Origin: Eudorina sp. 2006-703-Eu-15
Lineage: Eukaryota > Chlorophyta > Chlorophyceae > Chlamydomonadales > Volvocaceae
Direction: 5' to 3'
DNA length: 64,000 nt
Assembly (NCBI GenBank): GCA_003117195.1
Contig: BDSI01000227.1
Span: forward strand, 2,501 to 66,500
Part shown: piece after piece, positions 1 to 14,200 of the stretch
Position numbering within the stretch: the first letter of the stretch is position 1
Layout of the letters: each line of letters starts with the position of its first letter
Program-made: the position numbers and the translations under genes
Notes under the pieces: model-generated
Databases searched by the model: none
What the model was told of the DNA's origin: nothing
What the model saw: only the letters and a program-made list of their open reading frames with translations

Positions 1-234
1 GTTGAACAGCGGACTGCGAGGCGCAGACCGCCCGGGATGGGCCTTCGCCCACTCCCTTGAGGGGGCACAGCGGTCACCGATCCTCGGGGATCGGGCACGC
101 GCCCTATGTTGAGAGCGAGGGGACAGAGGCCCCTTACGCCCCTTTCCCCGTATCCGGGGGAAAGTGCTTCGGCGGTCTCCCGTATGGGGCGGGTTAGCGC
201 CCCCGGCCAGTGTCGGCCCGGCAGATATGTAACG

Positions 235-864
<630 letters not shown>

Positions 865-1437
865 TGGATAGATAGCAGCGCGAGACGCTAGGGGGTAGGG
901 ATTGGGACTAGGGAAGCCCACTTCCGGGCACGATGGGGATCCGTGGGTGCCCGAGGAGGGTCGGGCCAGACCAGTGGGAGTTGGCAGCGAGCGGGACGTG
1001 TAGGCGAGGGCCGCTTGCGACGGGAAGGGGTGTACGACAGGGAAGCTTGCGTGGTGATGTGCTGCCTTGTGCAAACCATAGCCCCATCATGGAGCACCCG
1101 ACTGCATACCCGGACCCAGCAAGGCCTGACGCGTGCGAGCCGCCTCGCTCTGGCTCAGCTGGGCAGGCAGGCCTGCCGGAGGGTGCAACCCTAGCTATTA
1201 CGATTAGGTTGGGACGCGGGACCAGGCTAGTTTTACCGCACCAAGCAGGGGCGCGCCTCCGAAACGCGCCCTGGGTGCTGCAAGGACTTGAGGAGGTTGA
1301 ACAGCGGACTGCGAGGCGCAGACCGCCCGGGATGGGCCTTCGCCCACTCCCTTGAGGGGGCACAGCGGTCACCGATCCTCGGGGATCGGGCACGCGCCCT
1401 ATGTTGAGAGCGAGGGGACAGAGGCCCCTTACGCCCC

Positions 1438-1459
1438 TTTCCCCCGTATCCGGGGGAAA
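1438..1459. other. Hairpin near the element 3' end (one per unit)
   Basis: TTTCCCCC and GGGGGAAA form an 8-bp perfect inverted repeat around a 6-nt loop, about 75 nt before the CA tract. It recurs in every unit. The C or G run varies by one base in units 1, 3 and 5. A 3' terminal hairpin would fit a recognition structure for a LINE reverse transcriptase, but that role is inference. Confidence 0.6.
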
Positions 1460-1530
1460 GTGCTTCGGCGGTCTCCCGTATGGGGCGGGTTAGCGCCCCC
1501 GGCCAGTGTCGGCCCGGCAGATATGTAACG

Positions 1531-2196
<666 letters not shown>

Positions 2197-2861
2197 TGGA
2201 TAGATAGCAGCGCGAGACGCTAGGGGGTAGGGATTGGGACTAGGGAAGCCCACTTCCGGGCACGATGGGGATCCGTGGGTGCCCGAGGAGGGTCGGGCCA
2301 GACCAGTGGGAGTTGGCAGCGAGCGGGACGTGTAGGCGAGGGCCGCTTGCGACGGGAAGGGGTGTACGACAGGGAAGCTTGCGTGGTGATGTGCTGCCTT
2401 GTGCAAACCATAGCCCCATCATGGAGCACCCGACTGCATACCCGGACCCAGCAAGGCCTGACGCGTGCGAGCCGCCTCGCTCTGGCTCAGCTGGGCAGGC
2501 AGGCCTGCCGGAGGGTGCAACCCTAGCTATTACGATTAGGTTGGGACGCGGGACCAGGCTAGTTTTACCGCACCAAGCAGGGGCGCGCCTCCGAAACGCG
2601 CCCTGGGTGCTGCAAGGACTTGAGGAGGTTGAACAGCGGACTGCGAGGCGCAGACCGCCCGGGATGGGCCTTCGCCCACTCCCTTGAGGGGGCACAGCGG
2701 TCACCGATCCTCGGGGATCGGGCACGCGCCCTATGTTGAGAGCGAGGGGACAGAGGCCCCTTACGCCCCTTTCCCCGTATCCGGGGGAAAGTGCTTCGGC
2801 GGTCTCCCGTATGGGGCGGGTTAGCGCCCCCGGCCAGTGTCGGCCCGGCAGATATGTAACG

Positions 2862-3109
<248 letters not shown>

Positions 3110-3110
3110 C

Positions 3111-3535
3111 CCACGGGCACACCATTTCTGGGCATGCCCGGTCGCTCAGGCAGTGATACAGCAGATCGGGGTACACGTTCCGGGCCCCATCACCCGAGCC
3201 AACGTGTGGCTGGCTGAGCCGCCACAGGGGGTACAGCAAGGGGTTTGGGACATCGTTGCCCTGGCGGCGCTGACGGCCATGGAGCGGGCGAGGGTGGGGT
3301 TACGTGCAGCGACCCTCCACGGCGGCGCACAGCCCGTGCGGGGGCGCCGGCTGCCCCGTCGCCGGTTGATGTAGCTAAGGCGCGCGCAGTCATGGAGTTC
3401 TGGCAGCGGGTGGCCAGTTTCGCAGAACTGGGCCGACCGCGACGGGGATGGGAGGGGGTGGGACCGGACCACCCAATCCTATCGGTGGTGGACGGCCGGA
3501 TCCGCTGCGTGCAGCCAGTAGACGTAGACTCGTGA
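3111..3535 (+). pseudogene. Reverse transcriptase C-terminal fragment, unit 3, frameshifted
   Basis: This is the same zf-RVT tail, but one C is missing near 3340 (GTGCGGGGG where the other units have GTGCCGGGGG). The frame entering from the CA tract therefore ends early, at 3374, and the original C-terminus continues in another frame to 3535. It is the only unit with this change, so it postdates amplification. Confidence 0.7.
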
Positions 3536-4201
3536 TGGATAGATAGCAGCGCGAGACGCTAGGGGGTAGGGATTGGGACTAGGGAAGCCCACTTCCGGGC
3601 ACGATGGGGATCCGTGGGTGCCCGAGGAGGGTCGGGCCAGACCAGTGGGAGTTGGCAGCGAGCGGGACGTGTAGGCGAGGGCCGCTTGCGACGGGAAGGG
3701 GTGTACGACAGGGAAGCTTGCGTGGTGATGTGCTGCCTTGTGCAAACCATAGCCCCATCATGGAGCACCCGACTGCATACCCGGACCCAGCAAGGCCTGA
3801 CGCGTGCGAGCCGCCTCGCTCTGGCTCAGCTGGGCAGGCAGGCCTGCCGGAGGGTGCAACCCTAGCTATTACGATTAGGTTGGGACGCGGGACCAGGCTA
3901 GTTTTACCGCACCAAGCAGGGGCGCGCCTCCGAAACGCGCCCTGGGTGCTGCAAGGACTTGAGGAGGTTGAACAGCGGACTGCGAGGCGCAGACCGCCCG
4001 GGATGGGCCTTCGCCCACTCCCTTGAGGGGGCACAGCGGTCACCGATCCTCGGGGATCGGGCACGCGCCCTATGTTGAGAGCGAGGGGACAGAGGCCCCT
4101 TACGCCCCTTTCCCCCGTATCCGGGGGAAAGTGCTTCGGCGGTCTCCCGTATGGGGCGGGTTAGCGCCCCCGGCCAGTGTCGGCCCGGCAGATATGTAAC
4201 G

Positions 4202-4384
<183 letters not shown>

Positions 4385-4385
4385 A

Positions 4386-4808
4386 CGGGCACACCATTTC
4401 TGGGCATGCCCGGTCGCTCAGGCAGTGATACAGCAGATCGGGGTACACGTTCCGGGCCCCATCACCCGAGCCAACGTGTGGCTGGCTGAGCCGCCACAGG
4501 GGGTACAGCAAGGGGTTTGGGACATCGTTGCCCTGGCGGCGCTGACGGCCATGGAGCGGGCGAGGGTGGGGTTACGTGCAGCGACCCTCCACGGCGGCGC
4601 ACAGCCCGTGCCGGGGGCGCCGGCTGCCCCGTCGCCGGTTGATGTAGCTAAGGCGCGCGCAGTCATGGAGTTCTGGCAGCGGGTGGCCAGTTTCGCAGAA
4701 CTGGGCCGACCGCGACGGGGATGGGAGGGGGTGGGACCGGACCACCCAATCCTATCGGTGGTGGACGGCCGGATCCGCTGCGTGCAGCCAGTAGACGTAG
4801 ACTCGTGA
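4386..4808 (+). pseudogene. Reverse transcriptase C-terminal fragment, unit 4
   Basis: The zf-RVT tail repeats here intact to its TGA stop. Unlike the other units it lacks the extra CCC between the CA tract and CACGGGC, so the upstream CA frame does not join the RT frame in the same way. Confidence 0.7.
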
Positions 4809-5473
4809 TGGATAGATAGCAGCGCGAGACGCTAGGGGGTAGGGATTGGGACTAGGGAAGCCCACTTCCGGGCACGATGGGGATCCGTGGGTGCCCGAGG
4901 AGGGTCGGGCCAGACCAGTGGGAGTTGGCAGCGAGCGGGACGTGTAGGCGAGGGCCGCTTGCGACGGGAAGGGGTGTACGACAGGGAAGCTTGCGTGGTG
5001 ATGTGCTGCCTTGTGCAAACCATAGCCCCATCATGGAGCACCCGACTGCATACCCGGACCCAGCAAGGCCTGACGCGTGCGAGCCGCCTCGCTCTGGCTC
5101 AGCTGGGCAGGCAGGCCTGCCGGAGGGTGCAACCCTAGCTATTACGATTAGGTTGGGACGCGGGACCAGGCTAGTTTTACCGCACCAAGCAGGGGCGCGC
5201 CTCCGAAACGCGCCCTGGGTGCTGCAAGGACTTGAGGAGGTTGAACAGCGGACTGCGAGGCGCAGACCGCCCGGGATGGGCCTTCGCCCACTCCCTTGAG
5301 GGGGCACAGCGGTCACCGATCCTCGGGGATCGGGCACGCGCCCTATGTTGAGAGCGAGGGGACAGAGGCCCCTTACGCCCCTTTCCCCCGTATCCGGGGA
5401 AAGTGCTTCGGCGGTCTCCCGTATGGGGCGGGTTAGCGCCCCCGGCCAGTGTCGGCCCGGCAGATATGTAACG

Positions 5474-5600
<127 letters not shown>

Positions 5601-5614
5601 TGGGCAATCCTAGG

Positions 5615-5656
5615 GGGCGGGGCCCCCCGAACGCGCTTCGCGCTGGGGCCCCGCCC
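5615..5656. repeat. GC-rich inverted repeat beside the array
   Basis: GGGCGGGGCCCC (5615–5626) and GGGGCCCCGCCC (5645–5656) are perfect 12-bp arms around an 18-nt loop. It lies about 20 bp past the last CA tract, followed at once by an AT-rich stretch. No gene is attached to it. Confidence 0.85.
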
Positions 5657-8218
5657 AAAAATATCAGTAAATATTTAATCAGGAGAGATATCCCTGGTAG
5701 CATCTCTAGCAAAGCGACTTCATCCGACGCGCTCCGACCCATGGGTACGCACATCGAACCAGGTCGAACCCCACCAACCGCGATCCTTCTCCAACCATGT
5801 CGCACCGTTGGCGCTGCGCAATGGTGTAACGGAACAACGAATCACTGTCTTTCAAACTGCTCTTGCTGACAGCTGTCACGGCATCAGGCCCCCAACTGTT
5901 TGCCAGCAAAACGAACGCTGCCGGTAATCCAGCCCGATGGTCCTCCCCGGCCATCCAGCCGACCTCCTGCCCACAAATCCAGTCATCGCACCCAGTGAAG
6001 ATTTACCGACAGCACCAAACGAAATACAGGAACCGTCCAGCCTGCGACATACAAGGCAGGCTGTGGGCCAACGTGTTGCAACCAGGACCTCTCCGCCTGG
6101 CGTGCTTGCGGTACGTTGCCCACACAGCCCACGCCGTCGTGCGCACGCGGATCCCCGCCAGCCCTCAAAAGTACGACAGCGGCCAACCCTGTCATCAATC
6201 GATACAAACCTGACCAACACACGCGTCCCTATTCGTCCCAATCTTGACGGCCTTGCCGACCTCGGTTTCTCCCTCACCGCCCACCTCTCGTCAGTACTTG
6301 GGCAGAGGCAACTAAGGGTCCACCTTCTAACTGTTATAAAAGCATGATGTTCAACTAAACCCTCGGACATCGAGAGCCAGACTGATGAGAGCTGCAGCTG
6401 TCTTGTGGGGGGGGAGGCGGCCCGTGGCACCGAGACGCACCGAAAACCCCGTGCCCTGTGCGTTCACCTATTGATTGAATGGACGTTATACAGCGGACCC
6501 CAAAAAGGGATCAACGGTGCATACCAGGGCAAGACCCAGCCCCAGGGCGACCTTATGTCGTCGGAGCTCGACAGCTCCGTCGCCCCCCATCTGGGTCTAT
6601 CTGCGGATCGGCGTGCCAGGGGCCATGAATCGACAGGGGCCCTGCTACTATTGGGCCGGGCGAAGTACGCGTCGATACCTGGTTTCGGAGCTTCTAGCTT
6701 GGGCTTAACGCGGGCAAGTCTGCGCCGGAGCTTACAACGCGTCTTTCATTCACCCTTGCTGAGTTTGCCTTGATGGGCCGTATCATCATTGTCAAGGGAG
6801 TGGTGGTCAGGTGGTCTCGATGCATCGCGATTCATACACGCTCCGAGCTGCGGCGGCACCGGGGTAACCGTGGCTAAGCTCAGAACCTCGGCACGGCAAC
6901 GGTGTTCAGACCTGCCGCCTCCCAGCCCACCATTGCGCAGGGCCCCTTAGTATCTGCAGAAGCCCGCACGCTGAAGGTCTGCCATCGCGAGTCAAGCCCA
7001 CTATCGCACCCCACACGCCACACCCCAGCACGACACTAGGCTTGCAGGCCGGGGTCGGCCGCTGCACCCCGCTGGCCCATCTTCCGCACACACACACGCA
7101 CCCCGCCTGCTCCTAAACCCCATCACACGGTATCACATGTACAGGGTTTCCCAAGCATCCGGTCTGCTGCACTGCAGCCTCATATCAGCCTCGTGTCAGT
7201 TTTTGCCGTCCTCCCGCCGCAGTGAGCTGCGCCGCGTTCAGGCGGTCGGTGGTGCGAGCACCGCAATACCCCCGGGCGGCCCCAGCCCGGTGCCGGCCGG
7301 GTACCCCTCGCCTCCGAGACCGGACCCCACCTGACCCGGACGAACCACATGAGGCAAAGGCGGGGCCGAGCTCCACCGCACCGCACCAGACTGGGTCAGT
7401 TCCACCTCCTCCTTCCGCCGTCAGTCACATCCCTCCCTTCTCGCCGGCTCACCCAGTCAACGCTGCCCCCACTCGGAATCCTCTTGCGACCTGGGCCACA
7501 TCATCCGCCGCCCTGTCGGCGCCCCCCCATGGGGGCCGGGGGATCCCTCACGGCGCCCTCCTCCCTGCCCGCCGGCCTGTCCCTTTCCCTGCATGCCTTT
7601 CCGCTCTTCCTCCTTCCCGTGGCGAAGCATCACAAGCAAGAACGTCGCACCGCCGCAACCGCCTCCGTGTGGGTGCGCCGGGAGTCAAGGGAAGGCGGGC
7701 TCGCACCGCACAGCACCGCAGTGCCCACACAGCTGCACCCCCCATCGCTGCCACCGAGCCGCGACCCCGGCCCAACCGGCCGTGCTGAAAGCGTAGCGCG
7801 CCCATAGTCGGGCGTGTCATATAGCCATCCGGCGCAGCACCAGCTGAGCCATAAACGGCTCAACGGCCCCGCCAAAATACCTAAGCTGCGCAGGGGGCGC
7901 CCCAGGGAGCTGCGCCATATTGCGCCTCCCGCCTATTATGTACCCTGCCCTGTCCTGCCCCCCCCCCCTCGCTGGCCCCCCATCCGCTCGCCCATCGGCC
8001 ACTCTCGCCACCGCCTCGAAACCTTTGTTGTCAAGGCAACCGACATGCTGCATACCGACAACGACGGAACCTGTCTGCGGTGCACCGAGCCCAGCTCTTG
8101 CCGCCGCTGCACCTGCCGCCGCTGCGACAGGTTGCAGGCGTCCGCAGCAGCGGCCGGGTGTGGCCTGTGCCGCTGCCGCCTCCTCGCAGCGGGCGACGCC
8201 TCTGCCCTCCCTCCCCCC
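5657..8218. other. Region without a supported gene
   Basis: Open frames exist on both strands (for example minus 5876–6430) but none has a recognisable domain, a splice partner or a paralogue. Around 7200–8218 the sequence is C-rich and may include the 3' UTR of the GT47 gene that ends at 8219. A short segment at 6476–6526 also occurs at 54353–54401. Confidence 0.5.
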
Positions 8219-11200
8219 CTAGGGATACACGCGCGGGCACTTGGTCAGGTCGAGCTCGGAGCAGCACACCATCCCGCCCGCCCAGGCGAAGAAGGTGCTG
8301 CCGGTGCGCTGCTGGGCCACATCGCGGTGGCACTCCCAGCAGGTGGGCTTCTCCTTGTACTGCCGGTCGGGGCCCTGGTGGCACAGGACGCGGGGGTCGG
8401 GGCCACCTGGCCGGGCAACGGGCGGTGGGGGAGACGGGGCGGTGCCGTTCGGGGTGGGACGGGGCGTAAGAAGCGCTGGAGTGGGAGGTCAAGCACAGTC
8501 AAGGGCGCCAAGGGGGCCCCGCCTCAAGAGGTCGGTCCTGAGCGGTGAAACCGCAGCGGCGCGTGCATTCGCTGAGGGGGGGCCCTCCAGCTGCTGGGCC
8601 GCCCGCCGAAGGAAGCAGCAAGAGACAAGCAAGGGAGGACACGGTGCTGCACTGCGCTGTGCTGTGCTGGCCGGGCGGAGGGCCCTCCATGGCCACGCGG
8701 ATCTGGCCGGATTGGGGACCGGCGGGCGGGACACCGCCCTGACCCCAACATGCTCCGCGGTAGCTCGCAGGTCGCAGCGCACCCAAGGACCCACCCACCC
8801 ACCCACCCACCCAGGTCGCAGTCGACAAACTTGCGGAAGTGCTCATCCACCCGCGTGTAGTTCTCCGGCGGCACACCCGGGTACTGCTTCCGCATGCGCA
8901 GGATCTCGAGGGTCGTCTCGAACGCGTCTGCGGACTCAGGGCCGGGTGTGGGTGTGGGCGTGGGTTTGGCTGCGGGTCTGGGTTTGTGTGCCAGAGGGTG
9001 GAGGCCGATGGGCAAGACCAACAGAAGCAGACCCACCGAAAAGTCACCAACATTTCGTCCGAAGGACTTGGTGTATGTGCCCCATTGCCATCTGCCTACC
9101 GTGCTTCCGTTCCTGCCCGTGCCCGGTGACGTGGCCCGGCCCCCAACCTCCACCATTCAACATCGTGCGACCCCCCCACCGCCCCATCCACCCACCGCCC
9201 CACCCACCCACCGCCCCACCCACCCACCGTATCTCCCGTCCTCCCCAAGGATGGCCCCCAGGCTGCTGCTGTAGAACATGTGCTGCGCCGCGCACCGCAG
9301 ATGCGCCTGCGGGTCGGTGGTTCAGCGGGCGTGTCGCCAGCATAGGGAGCCAACAGGGCGGGTAACAGTGGCAGCACACGTGCCCGATGAGGGCGGTCAA
9401 ACGCAGACAGAGTGCCCAGATGGTTTCGTCTTCCGCACCCTAGCCCCGCGGGGTAGAGGGCTCAGAACGAGAGCCGTCTTTCACCCAATCCAATCCTCAA
9501 CCAGCGCCGATACCTTACCTACAGCCCCAGATGCCCCACGCCCCCGATGCCCCCCTCCGTCGCGCACCTGCATGGACGCCAGCTGCTCCGAAGACACGTT
9601 CGCCAGGATCTCAGGCAGTCGGGGGACGTCCGCCTCCGGCACGCTGACGCTGAATTGGTTCCAGTCAATCTCGGGCTCGAAGGGCTGGTGCACTCCATTG
9701 CCGATCAGCACGGGCACGCAGCCCATCAGCGACACCAACACCTGCCGCTTGCCGTGGCCGCCGCCCAGCGGGGCCAGGCAGAATTTGTGGGAGGAGATGT
9801 CCTGCAGGGGGCAGCCAGGGTGGGAGGCAGGGAGGCGCCGGTAAAGAAGGGGCGGGAGGGACGCGCAGGGGCCGCGGCCCGTGTCGCAGGGGCTGGGCGC
9901 GGACAGTGTCACGGGAGGCGGCCTCATGCCGCTCGCCGCCATCCCAGGGGTTTGGCAGTTGGCGCAAGGGGAGAAGCCGGGCGCGCCGTCGGCGCGAGAA
10001 GGTGCAGGAAGCCAGGGGCAGTGCGGCGGCATCGCAGGCGGAGTACACCAACGCGACACGAGGTACCGGTGGGTATCGCCACGTCCATCACCGCCTCCCA
10101 CACCCTGGGCCCCGGGCGCCTCGGCAGGGTGCTAGTCTCCACCAATACGCAACGTCCGGTACCAGGCCGTTCCGAACCCTCTCGCGGGCGTCCTGACCCC
10201 CACCTTCATGGCAGTTAAGGCCGCGAAACCCGCAAAGGAGCACAAAGACCAGTAACCGCAGGTGTCGGGACGGACGAAGACGGCGCAGCGACCGTATCCC
10301 CTTATCCCCCTTTGTGTCAACCAAGTCAGCGAAACCGCCCCCGCCCGCATCACCTGCAGGTAGGTCTTGGTCCCGGTCACCACCTTGAAGCCACTCGTGT
10401 TGCGATGATGCAGATACACCTGGTAGGGCCCCGCCGGTGGAGGAGGGGAACCAGAGGGCGGCCAGAGGGGGTCCGGACATTGGCAAGGGAACACAACGCG
10501 AGACCAGGCGCCCAGACGGGGGGGCCGCTCTGCCTGGATGACGCGGCGCTTATCGCCCTACGCCCAGCCGCGGCTGCGCAAGGCGGACACCGCACCGGAC
10601 CCGCAGCCCCACCGCGCCCCTCCACTCACCGCTTGCCGCACGCCGCCGCTGTAGTCCGCTCGCGTGGGCCCACACAGCCCCGTGTCCGGGTCGGGCGGCT
10701 TGCGATCGCCGCAGATGCGACCCTGCTCGAGGGCCGAGCCGGGCCGGGCCGTGGCAGGGACGGGGGCCATCACGGGCGGCATTCACTCGGTGTCGCGGCT
10801 TGAAACGGTGGCACCGCGCCGTGGCTAGGCTGGGCAGCAGCCCCCTGTCGACAGCAGGTCACCCTGCTGCGCCGTCTCCTGGTCGGCCCACCTGACCTCA
10901 CCGCGCCACTCCTGGGGCGGTTCTGTGTCCCAGACCAAGCGATGTGTCCCTGCCCCGCACCCCTCCCCACGCACACGCGGACCTCGTCCTCCCACTCTAA
11001 TTGCCCGTGTGCCAAGACCCGCTGACGGGACTCCTCCTGCTACTATTACTCTCGCGACTGCTGTCAAAGCGGCAACCCTCCATGCCGACGGAGTTCCGCC
11101 GCTCCACTCCGTCCGTGTGAAGGTGTCGGAGCTTCCCCGATAATGTTGGGTCCATACGTCGGACTGGGGTGGAAAGCACGGCGGCCCCGGTAACCCCTCT

Positions 11201-14200
11201 GGGCCCCTCCGGGGATGAGCTGCCACAAGCAGCCCCACCCGTGCCTGCTGTACACAAGTCACGCCCCCTCCCAAGCTTACCACCCCTCAGCGCACCCACT
11301 GCGACGTACCGCAAAGAAGAACGTCCCCGGCCGCTCCATGGTGCGGTTCCTGCGCCTGGCCTTGGCCTCCACGCGCGGGTTCAGGGGCGACAGGTGGAAG
11401 CCCTGGGCCGTCACCATGACCGGCAGCACCACGTCCTGAAGGCGGGGAGGGCGGACAGGCAAGGGATCGCGTCAGGTCCGGATGGGCCGCAGTCGGGGTC
11501 CGGAAGTCTGGGTTGAGGGTTCGCACGCGCTGCGGTGAAAGAGACTCCAGGGCTGAGGGGCGGGGGGGGCGGGGGAATCTCCATTCTCCAAGCTTCACAA
11601 AGGGGGGGGCTATGATGTAGTGCACCGCCCGCATCGCAGTCCAGGCTGTCGGCTGGCCATCCCGGCAGCGGGCTCGGCCTTAGCAGCCCGGCACGGCCCC
11701 CCCTCTCAACCTTACCACCCCTCACCCCGGCTGGTGCCCCCCCGCACCTTCCCCGGGCGGTGCATGGGGTACCACTTGGCGACGGGGTGGTACTGGTAGA
11801 TGCCCCAGTGGGTCAGCCACGTGATGTTGGCGAAGACGCTCTGCTGCCGCTGCCGCATATCCGCGGGCAGGTCAGCAATCCTGTCGGGGACCAGGGGCAA
11901 GGTTAGCGGATGGGGGAGGAGCCAGAGGCAAACATGTCCAGGCAGGTGGGGCGCCATCAAGGCAGGTGGGGCGCCATCAAGGCAGGTGGGGCGTGGGCCC
12001 CGGACACAAGGGTTGAGGCAGGTCAGGCTGCAGTACCCGAGCCGTGGTAGCTCGGGCACTGACTGGGGCACTGACTGGGGCACTGACTGGGGCACTGACT
12101 GGGGCACTGACTGGGGCACTGACTGGGGCACTGACTGGGGCACTGACTGGCGCACTGACATTGACTGGGGCACTGACTGGGGCACTGACTGGGGCGCCTG
12201 GCCGGCAGCGCGGCCGTCAGTGCCACCACCCCTTAACCGGCCCAGCCCACCCGCATTGCGCCTCTCCTTCCTGCCAGTTCTTCGTCGCTTCCTTCTCTCT
12301 CCCTTCCTCCATCGATCTTCCCCTGCCTGCACCCCTTTACTCCCTCCCGCCGCCGCTGCTCCCTCCTGTCCGCCCCCCTGGAGCGACCCGCCCTCACCCC
12401 ATGTCCCCGGTGTGTATGATGAGGTGGCGGTCGCCGCCATCCAGCGACCACCAGGGGTAGGTCCTCTGGATGTAGCCCAGGGTCCACTCCACCATGACCG
12501 GGCCCAGATCAGTGCGCGTGTTCACCGGAATGAAGTAGTAGTCCGCCTCGTAGCCGTCGGCGGTGCGCAGGCCCGCAGACATGAGCCGCTGCCAGAACAG
12601 CAGGTGCAGCGGCCGATCCAGGCGCCGGATGTTGAACCTGCGGACCGTTGGGGAGGGGGGAGGGTGTCTAGGGTGTCGGGGGCGCTGCTCACAGGCGGGG
12701 AGGCACGTGCAGTGCACCAGCGAGGCTGTGGAAGCACGAGGGCAGGGGCCAGAAGCAGGGTGGTCGAGGGGCTACCGAGGGGCTACCGAGGGGCAAAGCT
12801 GAGGTGACGCTGCGCCTGCCCTGCCCTGCCGGACCCAGCCCAGGCGAGGCGAGGTCAGCGTCGCCGGATGGAGTTCGCTGGAGCGGCGCCGGGCACGGAG
12901 CTGGTAGGCCCCGTGCTGTTCCCTGACAGATGGGCAGCTGAGACAAGGCGTCCTGCCCGCCCTGCGCCGATATGCGCGCGACTTCCCGGCGCCGCTTCCA
13001 GTCGGGGCGGCTACGACGAGCGCTCCGCTGCCCCGGTCGTTGAATACCGGCAGGGTGGACGGGGCGGGCACCGGGTCGTGGATCCAAGGTCACTGGCCGG
13101 CTGCTGCCTCGCGTGTCATCGTGAAAGAAATCCGCTGTGCCTCGGGATTCATCCCCGCCAGCCCCAACCCTGGAGCTCTACAGGAGACTGTCATTGGCGT
13201 GGAGAAGGCGGCGCTTGGGTGGCAGAACATCTCTCCGGTCCCCGTCACTCCGACCCGCTGCCCGGCGGACCCCCCTCCCACCAGGATGTCATGTTGGGCG
13301 GCAGCTCATACACATAGATCTTCAGGCCACCCGCCCGCGGCTTGTAACTCCCCTCCAGCAGCTGTGGTTTGCCGTCCGGCCCCCAACTGAGGGCGCAGTC
13401 CATGCCCCAGTACCCTGGCCAAGGGGACAGGGCAGGACATGAGTTGGGGCGGATGGAGCGGGTCGGAGGGCCACCGGCCTCCGCTGCGGAGGTCTGATAG
13501 CTGGGGGGACCCCGGGCGCCAGACCCTGGTTTTCCCAGGCACCCGCTGAGCTCGGGAGCTTGTTGCGCTTAGGGCCGACCGTGTTCCCCCAGGACGGAGC
13601 TGCCGCTACCGCAACTGCTACCGCTATGGCTACCGCAACTGCTACGCGGCTACCGCTACTGCCATTGCTGCCGCGGGGCCCTGTGCGCCGGGTGGACGCG
13701 AGGGCAGACGCACGGGGCGAGGACGGCCCCGCCAAAACCACATCCACAGGCAGGCGACAGAAGGGCATGCCGGCAGGCGACCGACTGGCAGGCGACCGGC
13801 AGGCCAGGAAACTTTTCACGTAGCTCCGAAGTGCGCTGTGTGAGGGCGGCCAGGAGTGGGCGGCCCATCCGAACCCTGGTTGGCTGCCTCCTGATGCTGG
13901 AAGGCCCCAACACATTGCATAAGGCGAACACGCTCCACGACTTGCTACGCACCTGGCTCGCAGTGGCAAATGCCCGCAACGCATCTCCCCCGCTGGTTGC
14001 AGGAGTTGAAGCACGGGGAAGCCTTTCGGCACTGGCTCAGCGTGAACCCGTAGTTGGCACATATCTCCGCGATGTTTGGAGCGACGTCCGAGCAGGATGG
14101 GCCCGTGAAATGCCGCGGGCACATGCACCTGCGGTTGGTCGTGGTGGTGGGAGCGCGAGGGCCGTGCTCGCGCGCCTAACCCCCGCAAATCACTCCATGC

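Noticed and set aside
5876..6430. 184-codon minus-strand frame
   Set aside because: Overlaps several plus-strand frames of similar length; nothing recognisable in its translation.
12055..12195. CRISPR array
   Set aside because: The 12-bp units are contiguous with no unique spacers, and the window is eukaryotic.
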